Assembly: GCA_018907035.1 (NCBI GenBank)
Contig: JACCIC010000168.1
Coordinates: forward strand, 1,119,501-1,183,500
Length of the DNA stretch: 64,000 nucleotides
Source: Sycobia sp. Sy_11
Lineage: Eukaryota; Arthropoda; Insecta; Hymenoptera; Epichrysomallidae
Direction: 5' to 3'
Part shown: positions 50,732 to 61,478 of the stretch, piece by piece
How the letters are laid out: each line of letters starts with the position of its first letter
How positions within the stretch are numbered: the stretch's first letter is position 1
Program-made: the position numbers and the translations under genes
Notes under the pieces: generated by a model
Database searches by the model: none
What the model was told of the DNA's origin: nothing
Seen by the model: only the letters and a program-made list of their open reading frames with translations

Positions 50732-52558
50732 ATGAGAAATATGATTAAAGGCAAAATATCATATTATAATATAATTTTCATAATTTTTTCTATACACGCA
50801 AGTAAGATTGGTAAGTAAATTTTTAAAATATAACTCCTCTTCGTAATTTTACTTCGTCTTTATCAATCGTATAAAATTTGATAATAGCTTGAGTATTGCT
50901 CTCTATGCTTTTATTTTTAAATTCATAAGTATTAAAACGATGAATTATGATAAACATCATAATGAATTTAAATGTTGACATCTCTATTGATTGACAGCTG
51001 TAGGAAAATTTTTCGTCGCCATCATTGTAGACTAGGAAAAGAAAATCATTCCTTAAACTTCAAAAGACAATACATAAATAAAAATAGGTTATGTATACAG
51101 TTTTCTGCGAGAATAAGAAATATATAATGTACAGGGAGACTGAAAATTACGAACGGTATAGTGGCATGAATATGTCGAATTGATCAGACCTACAAGCATT
51201 TATAGAAAGTTTATAGTATGAATTATCAAAGAAAAATATTTCATGGTTTTAAACGTGGAACTTTTTGTAAACAGAAATAAGAGCTTTCGTGTGTACTTTG
51301 CATTATTTAGTATGTATTTCGCATAGTTCAGTATGTATTTTGCATAGTTTTACTTTGCGGAGTTAAGGGATGTAAGGTAAAATCCTCAATATCAAGCCCA
51401 ATATTCAAAAAGATTTTTTATGACTAAAGAATATATTTTAATCGTGATATTTATACTATATAGCGTCAAAAAAAATTCATAATGATGAAATCGAGTCGCA
51501 CTTCTATTTGGATTTTATGCTACAAATTCATTGGGTATTTCAGAAAGAAAAGTGTCGTTTTGTAGATTATTTTTGAATTATGAAAATTGTATTATACGAT
51601 CTATTTTATTTCAATGAATATTACCGAATAAAGTTGATAATTTCAAAGATTTTGATAAAATACTTATTTTGGGGCAATTAATTACTACATTCCTATTCCG
51701 TTATTCTCATTAATCGGCTAGGTATTAGCAAATCTAAATAGTTTTTTTCTCCAGACAAACGAAATACTTGATACCTAATTATCAGAGTTACGATATAACA
51801 GTTTTCAGTAACGTTAAAGTCAGCGAGGTATACGCTTCGAGTACTTTTTTTTTTTTTAATTCGTTTCTAGAATTAGATTTTGCGTATTTTAGTGTCATAT
51901 TTGTTTTGACTCCGTCGTTTTTATTGCTATAATGCGTACGCTTTAATAATCATAAAGTCCAAGTAGGTATAATAAATATTAAATAAGCAACACTTGCTTA
52001 TATAGAAACAATGAATAATTATTGTATATTTTTGCATAATATTTAAAAAATTGGATATTGTTTGCTAATACAAATTGTATTAATATATATTAATATATTA
52101 AAATACCATAAATTAATATGCTTAGATGACTCAAGTGTATAATGCTTAAAATGCGCGGCACTTATTGCAAATTAAATATGGTTACGTAAAACAGATTAAG
52201 AAACGAATAATCAACAATTAGGGATTTAGTTTGATTTTTCGGGTTGTTCGAAATTATTAGAAGACAAATAATATTTTACATAATCAATATTTTAACAGAA
52301 GTTTTTCGTGAAACTGTGTGGAAGTTTTTTTTTTTTTTTGGTAAAAAATTCAAAATAACTGCTTAGTAACATAATACGTTTGTTAAATATGTAAAATTCG
52401 TAATGTCTGGCAATGTTCAGCATAATCTGGAAAATTTCAGAATTTGCTGAGATTTGGAAAAATCCCTAACATGAAATGCGCATAAATGTTGCTGGACTTT
52501 GATAAATATTGACAATTCAGTTAAAATTTGTCGCATTTGTGAATGACGTCAGACTTTG

Positions 52559-52614
<56 letters not shown>

Positions 52615-52752
52615 AAGTTTTTTTGACAGTGCAAATTTTATTTATTCATGAAAGGCAAAGTCTGATAACATTCGGCAAAATTTGAGAACAAGAATTATTT
52701 CCACTGGGGGATTGATGAATCCAAATTTTCTTTTGTCTTTAACCACGTTCTA

Positions 52753-52801
<49 letters not shown>

Positions 52802-55800
52802 TTGTCTATTACGCATGCATATGTATCTAGCTTCGGCCGGCGAAGCGGAAGGCATAATCGGCGGGGCCTATGCGCGACCGGGCGAATTCAAGTACCAGGC
52901 GCCCATTATGGGCAGAGCCCTGGACACGGACGAGAGGCTCCTGCTTTGCGGTGGCGCCTTCGTCCACAAGGACCTCGTGGTATCGGCGGCCCACTGCTTC
53001 GTCGACGCGCCCGGGGTGCTTAAGAACGAGACGTTCTCGGTCCTCGTCGACTCGATCGACGCTGCCGATCCGGATAACGTCGAGATAGAGATCGAGCTGA
53101 TATTCATGCCCGATTACAACAGCACGTTCTCCTTAAACGACATTGCCGTATCAAAGGTACATATACATACATACGTATATATATACATATACATATATAC
53201 GCATATATGATTTGTTTAATCATTTATACAAACATTTATTATACAGTCGTTTATGTAATAGTGCGATATAAATTTGTTAATTAGATGAACGAAGAAATAC
53301 CGATTAAAAAGAGTTTATATTGACGATCAAATAAAGTATGTGTAATTAGTTCAATTCTCGTCTGATGGTGTGAGTTTGCACATCAGAACATCTAAATTCT
53401 TAAAAGTAAAAAAAAATTTATAAAATTATATATAGGATGTTTTTTTTTGCATTAGCTATAAATATATTGGTGCGCGTGTGTATAAAAAAAAAACAAACAC
53501 ATATAAGATAGAATTCCAGCAGCAAGCAAAAATTTTCGAAAATTAATACTTTAATAATCAACGAATGTCTGCCGCGATCACTGAAAACTTCAAGTATTAG
53601 ACATAAGAATTAAAATCCAATGCTTTCAGATAATAAATTTGTTCAATAAGCGTCTAAAAAAATTTTTATCTGACTTTTTATTTGAATTTTCGTCGAATGT
53701 TAATTTGGTAATTTTGTCGAAAATTGTTCTAAATTTTCGTTTCGAATTTTTGTCGAAAAAACAAATGGCCATTTTTTGGTTAAAAATGATCTTTATCCCG
53801 GATAGGCGACCAATTCTGTGGGCCTGGTAACGTAGAAAAATGAGAACGGCGCATCGAAAATCAGAAAGTAACATCAAGCTACCGAGGGGATGTTTAATGG
53901 TCGCTGAGACCCAGCTCTTGCGCGCCCTCACTTAATTATTTAGTAAAAAAAGATTTATGTACCGAAAGATAATTATTTTCTACTTCCTTATTGCTTCACT
54001 TACGCATTTAACACAATTGAATTAATTTCCGAGGAATTCTCATTTTGATTATAATTCTTTCATAACTCTTGTTTAATTAACGTATAAGCGGGCATCAGTT
54101 TAATCCCTCAGTCATCATAATATAGAATTCTTTTTAATTCACTTTTGAAAAAGAATTTTTTGACAAATTCTTATGAAATCGTCGGTGCTCGTTGAGCAAC
54201 GACGATATATTAAATTAAAGGTGTATAGAAAAATTTTATTCAATCAAACAAATCGTTGGATAAAAATTGTTTGGATATTTATGCATAAATACGTCCAACG
54301 TCGTTCAATGCACGCGAATTTTCACAATTCTGAGCTATGAGTTTTTAATACATTGACAGATTTCACATAATTAAGTATAATCCGAAACCATCCAGTCTTA
54401 CATGCAATATTTATTCGTAGTAAAATCAGGCGCGCGCGCACACACACACACATATAAATATATATATATATATATATATCGTTTGGCCTTTTTATCAGCT
54501 GACCCTGTCATTGGACCTGGCGGCCAGCGCGGGGGTGGTGAAGCTCGACCTGCCGGACCCCGGCGAGTCCTTCGAGGATAGCCTGGCCGTCGTCTCGGGC
54601 TACGGCTGCGTCGCCTTCGACCTGGCCGAGGACCCGGCCACCGGCCGTCGGCGCGCGTCAACGAGACCTACGACAATCGTCTGAAGTACGCGTACGTGCG
54701 CGTGGCGAGCGACGTCCAGTGCCAGCGATCGTATCCCTGGGTGACGCCGAGCAAGCAGCTCTGCGGCCTGATGGCGCCTGGAGCGGCCGGTCGGCCGGCC
54801 GGGCTGAGCAGCGTGAGTAATCGGCGCCTCGTATTTTCGCAATTTTTTTTTTTTGTTTTTTTTTTTTGTTTTTTTGCGATAAAAATAACGACAACGATAA
54901 CGATAACTGATAATGATAATGATAATGATAAAATAGAGAACACAAGCTACGGGGCGAGCTCGAAATTTATAGGGAGCGTTTAGAGGGAAAGTTCATAAAT
55001 ATTTTTCCCGCACTCGGGGCGCAAAATACGATTTTCTGCAGCTGTCTGGGGGAGAGCAAAATACTACTTTTCCTCCCTAGGGAGGAAAATTGTTTATGGC
55101 CGATTCCCGACCAATCGGAAAGCAGAATTTTACTTATCCTCCCTTGGGAGGAAAAGAGAATGAACGGAACCGTGTAGTCCGGCAGGATTCTCAGTTTTTC
55201 GTGCCTGTGTAACATCTGGCATTTACGATGTTTAGATTTACGAGTATATGCACCAGTCGACCGCTGGTTCGACCTTTTTTTGCACTTTGAGTTAAGTATT
55301 CAAGATCTTAAAATGAAATAAGATCTTATATTCTGTCTGAAATTTATTATAAAAATTCTTATGTTTTTTAAGTATTACAAATTATCTATATCTTTATTTT
55401 AATTAGTTTTAATTTAGAATTCTATTTATTATGCTATTAAATATTTTAAAATTTTAATTTGAGCGTAGATTATTAACAAACTTATAATCTTCAATTGATT
55501 AGTCTTATTTATTTATAGACAAGGGGGGGCTCCGCCCCCCAACTCCCGGCGGGGGTTTCACCCCCTGCACCCCACCAGCCCAATCCTACATTTCTTCTTA
55601 ACATACTAAATTAATTTCCAAATAAGAGGAAATTATTTAATTTAATTTTATTCAATTCAAGTAAATTACACGTATAACCTTAAGAGAAAACCGATAATAT
55701 TATTTTTTTTTTTCAAACCCAACGAATTAAATTTTATGTTAGGGCAACTTATTTCAGAACGAGTATCATTTGGACCTTTAGATTTTATACCTGCTTGCTC

Positions 55801-57583
55801 TATCTAAGCATGGCTAACACATGGAGGGGGAGGGGGTTTAAATTCTTTAATTCTGTGAGTTTGCCGTTCAATTTTTTGTGCATTTCTTTGAGAAAGACAA
55901 AGCGCCCTCGTATGGGAAAATAGTATGTGACACAATGTACTATTATCGGTCTTACAGTCTTTATAATATAATATATTGGCTAAAATAATGACAGTCGGAC
56001 TGTCCTTGTTTATATTCATCCCCCCCCCCCCGAAGAATCTGAAATAAAACTCATGACTACGATAAATTATATCATAAAATTAAAAATTAATAATAAAATA
56101 AAATAAAAATAATAAAAGCAATATTCTACGTTAGTAAAGGACGACCTGACTGCCCCCACTATCTTAAATTTAGATTCACCTGTGGTGTCCGACGTTTCGA
56201 ACCGCCACGGTTCATCCTCAGGAACTAGACTCAGAAGGAAAAACAATGTGAGCTAATCTAAACTAACAGTTTTTCAACCGCAGCGGTTCGAAACGTCGGA
56301 CACCAAGATGATTCTAAATTTAATGTGGTGCGGGGGGGGGAGCAGTCAGGTTGTCCTTTACGAACATCGAATATTGTTTTTATTATTTTTTAATTTTTAA
56401 TATAATTTGTAGTAATAAGTTTTATTGCAGATTCTTCGGGAGTAAATATAAACAAAGACTGTATAAGACCGAAAAAAATATTTATTAATTGAATTCAGAA
56501 TAATCGACATAAGTACAATTTTTAATTCTAGTCAAGCAAGAGATATAAGTGTTTTTTTTAATATAAATTCCCTTCTTTTTAATATACAGATACTCGCAGT
56601 GCTCTGTATATTTTTCAAAAAAAAAAAAAAATCGAATACATAGGTATAAATGAAACACGATGTAAATGTATTTGAACAATATGCGATTGTACATTTCTCA
56701 TTTACTGCTCATACATGGGAGATAAGGAAATTAATTTTTTCTTTCTTTCCAACTTTTTTACGATAGTGTGTAAAGTCGCGCGCGCTCGCGTAAGTAATCA
56801 AGAATTTTGTAATAATGTATAGATAAAACGAGCGTGTACAATAAAAATGTATAATTGGGACGTGCTCGGAACCAATATATATATATATATATCTTGTACA
56901 TATAAAATTTTAATCTTAATACACTTGCCAGATTATAATTTTAATTTATGATTTTGATAAATACTTTAGAAGTTTGCTTTGGGCAGATTGAAAGAAAAAA
57001 AAATTAATCACGCAAACGATGTATAGAAAAAAAACTTTTTCAGGAATTTTGTGACACTTTTTAAAATAAGCGGTAAATAACGAATGTGACTAGAGACACG
57101 TATATAGAAATTCATGAATTTGTACTTAGAATTGTTCGCCTAAGCTCTAATTAAACATACACAGAAAAAGATCAATTTGCAAATTAGAAATAATATAAAA
57201 TAAATCGCAATACGTCTTTTGGAATTCTGCAAGGAATGCGCCAATCTCCTTAATTTATTAGTTTTTACACATTATCGTTATAATAAGTAGCTTTATTCGA
57301 ATTTAACGTAATTTCGATTATCACGGATTTTTTTTTTTGAATTAACATTCTATTTATTTGAAACTAGGGCGACAGCGGCAGTCCCCTCGTCGTGGGCAGA
57401 AAACTCATTGGGCTCGCAAGTAGAAGCAGATACGATTGTAATGATTTGGTGGACGGCTGCGTGTACACGAAGATATCGGAGTACGTGGACTTCATCGAGG
57501 GTGTCAAGGACGGAATTCCGATTAGTCAGGATCAGGCTTACATCTTCCAAAATCGTCGACATCCGTACTTTAATCGCGGATAA
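50732..57583 (+). CDS. S1 serine protease with intact triad but a one-base frame break in exon 3
   Basis: Four exons with the same layout as its upstream paralog: 50732-50810 (79 nt in both), 52831-53156, 54499-54812 and 57368-57583. Signal peptide in exon 1 (NIIFIIFSIHA). The mature domain starts at IIGG (35-38) after Gly. The triad is His81 (SAAHC), Asp130 (LNDIAV) and Ser in GDSGSP at the start of exon 4; Cys66 and Cys82 match the Cys42-Cys58 pair. The residue six before Ser is Gly, which suggests chymotrypsin/elastase-like rather than trypsin-like specificity. Exon 3 is 314 nt against 315 in the paralog: the frame from the left runs into a stop, while the frame from position 54651 on matches the paralog to the end. 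One base is therefore missing near 54649-54650, in a GC-rich run; a real null allele or an assembly error. Exons 2 and 3 are strikingly GC-rich. Confidence 0.82.
52561..52610. repeat. (AT)n microsatellite
   Basis: AT tract in intron 1 of the second protease gene. Confidence 0.95.
52756..52799. repeat. (AT)n microsatellite next to a splice acceptor
   Basis: AT tract ending about 30 bases before the exon 2 acceptor of the second protease gene, where the branch point and pyrimidine tract would normally lie. Confidence 0.95.
55518..55580. other. GC-rich island with palindromic G/C runs
   Basis: In otherwise AT-rich intron 3 of the second protease gene, GGGGGGGCTCCGCCCCCC forms a perfect hairpin, followed by CCCGGCGGGGG and CCCCCTGCACCCCACC. 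No coding frame. This looks like a transposon end or a mononucleotide-rich hairpin. Confidence 0.6.
55945..56473. mobile_element. Foldback element with long inverted arms and hammerhead-like core
   Basis: The left arm (about 55945-56225) and right arm (about 56265-56473) are reverse complements in blocks. They share the outer GTCTTA.ACAGTCTTT, CCGAAGAATCTG.AATAAAACT, GTAAAGGAC.ACCTGACTGC, TTAAATTTAGA and the inner GTGTCCGACGTTTCGAACCG. Gaps and a poly-C/poly-G run differ between arms. The centre (about 40 bases) has no open frame. The inner-arm sequence reads GGTTCGAAACGTCGGACACC outward, a string typical of Penelope-like retroelement ends. It lies in intron 3 of the second protease gene. The element class is inferred from this motif only. 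Confidence 0.65.
56195..56221 (-). ncRNA. Hammerhead-ribozyme-like core motif
   Basis: On the minus strand the left arm of the foldback element reads CTGAGGA (56221-56215; fits CUGANGA), then GAACCG, a short loop and CGGTTC (a perfect 6-bp stem II), then GAAA (56198-56195) and CGTC. These are the conserved core elements of a hammerhead in the right order. Stems I and III and a cleavage site were not established, so activity is not claimed. The right arm keeps the stem and GAAACGTC but has lost the CTGAGGA part. Confidence 0.35.
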
Positions 57584-59072
57584 AATTACGGATCAGATAC
57601 TGAAAAAATTGATATTGCCTGTACAATATTTGTTGCGATGTATAATTGTACGTTGTAAATTGTATATTGTAATTATGTATTGTCAATCAAAAGAAGTATC
57701 ACGAAAATTTTATTTTAAGAAATCAAATTGAATTTTTTTTTTGTTTTTTTTTTTTTTTGATTTCACATTCGTTCATTACGTTTTAAATATCTAGTTTCGC
57801 GAACTAGCAACGAAAATAATATTATCGGTATTACATTTTAATTGCAAAAAGTTATTGTATAACACTATATCAAACAAAATCATTTAATATAATCTCTTAA
57901 AAACAATTATTTATTATTTTGATATTTTTAAATTGAAAGCAGCTGTTGTATATTTATACAACTTTTTGTACTGAAATTATTACTTTAATAGATTAAAAAA
58001 TCGTTAATATTAACAATAAATTATTAGTTATAGTATAAATAAATTAATATATATGGCTGTTTGTATAAAATTAAATACATACAGGTATTGTATAACACTT
58101 TGGTTTTATCTTGCTAGTTTTTTTTCATTATCAAAATTTCAAGAGATTTATATATAGTTATAAATAAGATTTATGATTTAATAAATAATATTTTTTTCAT
58201 TCCGATTTTTAACGAAGTTTAAAAAATGAAGGTTTTTTTTTTTAAAATTTATTGTTCACAAGTGTTCTTGCTAAAATAAAGATGACGCATCAAATAATTC
58301 AGAAATCAAATTTTATGTGACTACAACGTTTAATTTTATTTTATTTGTATTAAATAAATATTTTGATTTAAAATATAAACTAATTTATATCAGTTTGTGA
58401 ACATTACTCATAAAGTGATTTTCAATCGTTGAATTTTCAATCGTTTATCAGTCGTTTCTTATTTTAGTTCAATTACAAATCCGATAAATGATATGTACTT
58501 ATATTTTAAAGGTTCAATTTTGAAATATGCAGACAGAAAAATGTTTTTATAAAGATTTAAACTTTTATATTTTATGATATTAACTAATAACTACATTTAG
58601 AACTTAAGCACATTCATATTAATGGTACCCCTAACATTTTATAGATTATGTGGTATGTTTATCATTCATTTTCATGTTTTGAATTTACAAAATAATATTT
58701 CTTTATTTATTTGGAGAAACAAGAGATTACGTAAAATTTGATAAATTGACTATTAAATATATTTACGAGTATAAAGCTATTATAAGGAAATCAATAGTTA
58801 TATTAATAAGAGAAATCTGGACAATCGAATTTTCGCGGTCGTTCGTGAATATCGTTCGCCCGCCACCTGATGTCAGCACCATTCTTGTGGAACTTGTGGC
58901 GCCACCTACAACCCGTTCCTGAAAGCTGAAAAATAACTATGTATGATATAACGCTCTCTCTCTCTCTTCTCTCTCTCTCTCTATATATATATATACTGAA
59001 CCTGCATCTGATTGATATTTTCGCGACAAGATATAGCTGTCAGATAATAACAGATAATAATCACTATATGCA

Positions 59073-59074
<2 letters not shown>

Positions 59075-59112
<38 letters not shown>
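59075..59112. repeat. (AT)n microsatellite
   Basis: AT tract, separated from the next one by CGGCGACGACGACG. Confidence 0.95.
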
Positions 59113-59113
<1 letters not shown>

Positions 59114-59124
59114 GGCGACGACGA

Positions 59125-59126
<2 letters not shown>

Positions 59127-59180
<54 letters not shown>
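59127..59180. repeat. (AT)n microsatellite
   Basis: AT tract following a short GAC/CGA trinucleotide run. Confidence 0.95.
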
Positions 59181-59183
<3 letters not shown>

Positions 59184-59433
59184 TAACCATAAGCCATAAA
59201 CAGAACATCATATACAGGATTTGAACACGGATCATGTATTTTGAATAAAAAATGATGTATACTTTAGGTCGACAAATAGATTGACTTAATCGATCATTAT
59301 AACATTTAATATTGTTACTCGCGCTTTTATATTATTATAATTTTATATTTATATCGTTTATTGTGCTTTCATGACGTACAATATTTTATACGTGCACTGC
59401 AATCTGTGCCCTGTAGCCATCTGCAGCTCTTCT

Positions 59434-59437
<4 letters not shown>

Positions 59438-59484
<47 letters not shown>
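59438..59484. repeat. (AT)n microsatellite
   Basis: AT dinucleotide tract. Confidence 0.95.
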
Positions 59485-59490
<6 letters not shown>

Positions 59491-60056
59491 TATATTTAAA
59501 TAAATTACAACAATTGTGTAGATCTTTTGTATGATATATAGATTCAAGCTGTGTTGTGCGCGCGCGCTCGTGGTAAAGAGTGAAACAGAGCGAGCGTGAG
59601 GGAGAGAGAGGGAGGGAGAGAGAAGGAGAGAGCATGAACGTGAGTAGGCGATAGGGGAGGGAGAGATTACCGAACCATCACAGCACAGCACAGTGACCAG
59701 TCAGGCCGTCAGGCGGCACGGCAGGCAGACAGGCAGGCTCTTCGGAAAGTCGCGGAGCAGCCAGCAGCCGCGGTGCAGGCTGCAGAGTGCAGCGCACACA
59801 ACACCAGGCATCATATCGTTGTCGTCGGACGTACATATATATATATATATAATATATATGCATCGGAGACTTTATTTGGGGGGGAATCGTGGTGCTGTCG
59901 TTGTTGCAGTATACTCTATTATGTGAAGACGTGTAGTGCGTGAGTAAAGTATATATATATATGTATATATACGTACGTATATATTTTAATACAAAGTGTA
60001 AAAAATCGAGAAATGCGTGTGGATCGTCCCGTCGTATGCGCGTTGTGTCCGCGCCG

Positions 60057-60162
60057 TCAGTTCGCAGAGGGGCATCAGCTCACTTTCCGCGCGGTCTCAT
60101 ACAACGAGTGCATCTATTAGTGCGGACGATCGGTACATTATTCCGAACTTCCTCCTCGTTGC

Positions 60163-60193
<31 letters not shown>

Positions 60194-60897
60194 GCCGCCA
60201 CCGTGGTCGGCGATGATGTGCGCGTGCAGCGCGCCTGCGAGAGTCTTGTGAATCGTAATAATCGCGCTCGTGTCCCGCTCATCTGACTCCCTCTCCATCT
60301 CTCTCTCTATCTCTCTTTCTGTCTCCCTACACTGTCAGACGCGCGCGCGCGCGCCCGCGCCACAGCTCGCATGTACACACACAATTATTGAAGATCTGGA
60401 CCGAATCGATGCCCCGCGTGCAGCTGCAGCGGCGTCGTCGTCCATCGTCGTCGTCGTCGCCGTCGCCGCCGTCGTCACCGCTGTCGGCTGGCAGCTCTAT
60501 TGAATTCGCGTCGTCGCGAGCGCGCGACAACGCCGACGACAGTAGCACAAGTGCAGGGAGGACGACGAGGTGAGGAGCATCGTCGCCCGCGCGTAAGTGG
60601 TTGTTGTTGTTTTTTTTTTTTTTTTTTAATTTCTTGTCCGGCCAAACGAGGATAATGAGAGAAGAGTGATCGCAGAGGAATCAAAGGGAGAAACAAGAGT
60701 GACGAAAAACGAGAGAGAGAGAGAGAGAGAGAGGTGTTTGTGCGTGTGTGCGACCTCTTCTTCGTGTGCTGAGTTTTTGGCTGTATATATATTTATGCAA
60801 TATATATGTGTACCTATGTACCCATCGTGCGCGTGCACCGGAGAGTGATTTAGATACAAGAAAAGTGCGAGCTCCTGCAAACATCGGGGATATTCAG
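60057..60897 (+). promoter_or_regulatory. Putative promoter and non-coding first exon of a gene leaving the window
   Basis: TCAGTT at 60057-60062 fits an arthropod initiator. It sits within GC- and CpG-rich DNA (59.6-60.6 kb) with GTC/GCC trinucleotide runs at about 60160-60200 and 60430-60480. Two good donor sites follow: GCGC|GTAAGT with the exon ending at 60592, and TTCAG|GTAAGT with the exon ending at 60897. No long credible coding frame exists before either donor, and nothing downstream in the window supplies a coding exon, so this would be a 5' UTR exon with a long first intron, as in many insect developmental genes. The gene identity cannot be known from here. Confidence 0.4.
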
Positions 60898-61433
60898 GTA
60901 AGTCGTTAATCGGTGCAGTGTGTATCCCCCCCTCCTTTCCCCGAATTACCACAGTGATAATCGCCATTCCGTTTACCTATAATATAAATAAATCCTCAGA
61001 AAATGCAAGCTTATTGTCCGTGTCTCGGCGCTTCCGTATTTCATCCCCGTAGCCGTGTTTCCGCTTTCCTATCTATCTCCTATGCACACATAACCTTTAA
61101 ATCTCGCTACATTTCATAATTCGTATCCCTCGACGATGAGGTACGATTTGTCGTTCTTATCCGTCCTCGAAGTGGAGCGTCATCGTACGTAATAATAAAA
61201 TGTACTGTGAACGTAGATTTCGTGCAATTAACGAGAGGCACGTGATAATATTTATCGTTAGCATTGTATAGATATAGAGCACGGGCTTTATAATATTCAT
61301 TGAAAGATGCGATTTCTGAATCGGAGCAACATGAATCTATCTACAGAGAGTAAGAGGAAGAAAGACGAGACAGATGGACGAAGAAGAGACACAGCACAGT
61401 GTCAAGCGGTCGAAGGCCTTTTGCGAGGTTATG

Positions 61434-61436
<3 letters not shown>

Positions 61437-61476
<40 letters not shown>
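61437..61476. repeat. (CT)n microsatellite
   Basis: CT dinucleotide tract. Confidence 0.95.

Positions 61477-61478
<2 letters not shown>

Larger units (their letters stand above)
57584..59690. other. Intergenic region after the second protease gene
   Basis: AT-rich with no gene. Contains a T-run at 57729-57759, a small GC-rich patch at about 58835-58920 (GTGGCGCCACCTAC, palindromic GTGGCGCCAC), CT repeats at 58952-58982 and three long (AT)n tracts. Confidence 0.45.

Noticed and set aside
54658..54945. Minus-strand frames of 90-95 codons opposite protease exon 3
   Set aside because: They are shadows of the GC-rich exon on the other strand plus the T-run in the intron; Arg/Pro-rich composition without features.
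60270..60573. Open frames rich in Ser/Arg/Val across the GTC/GCC repeats
   Set aside because: Trinucleotide repeats stay open in several frames and both strands; they lie before splice donors and look like 5' UTR.
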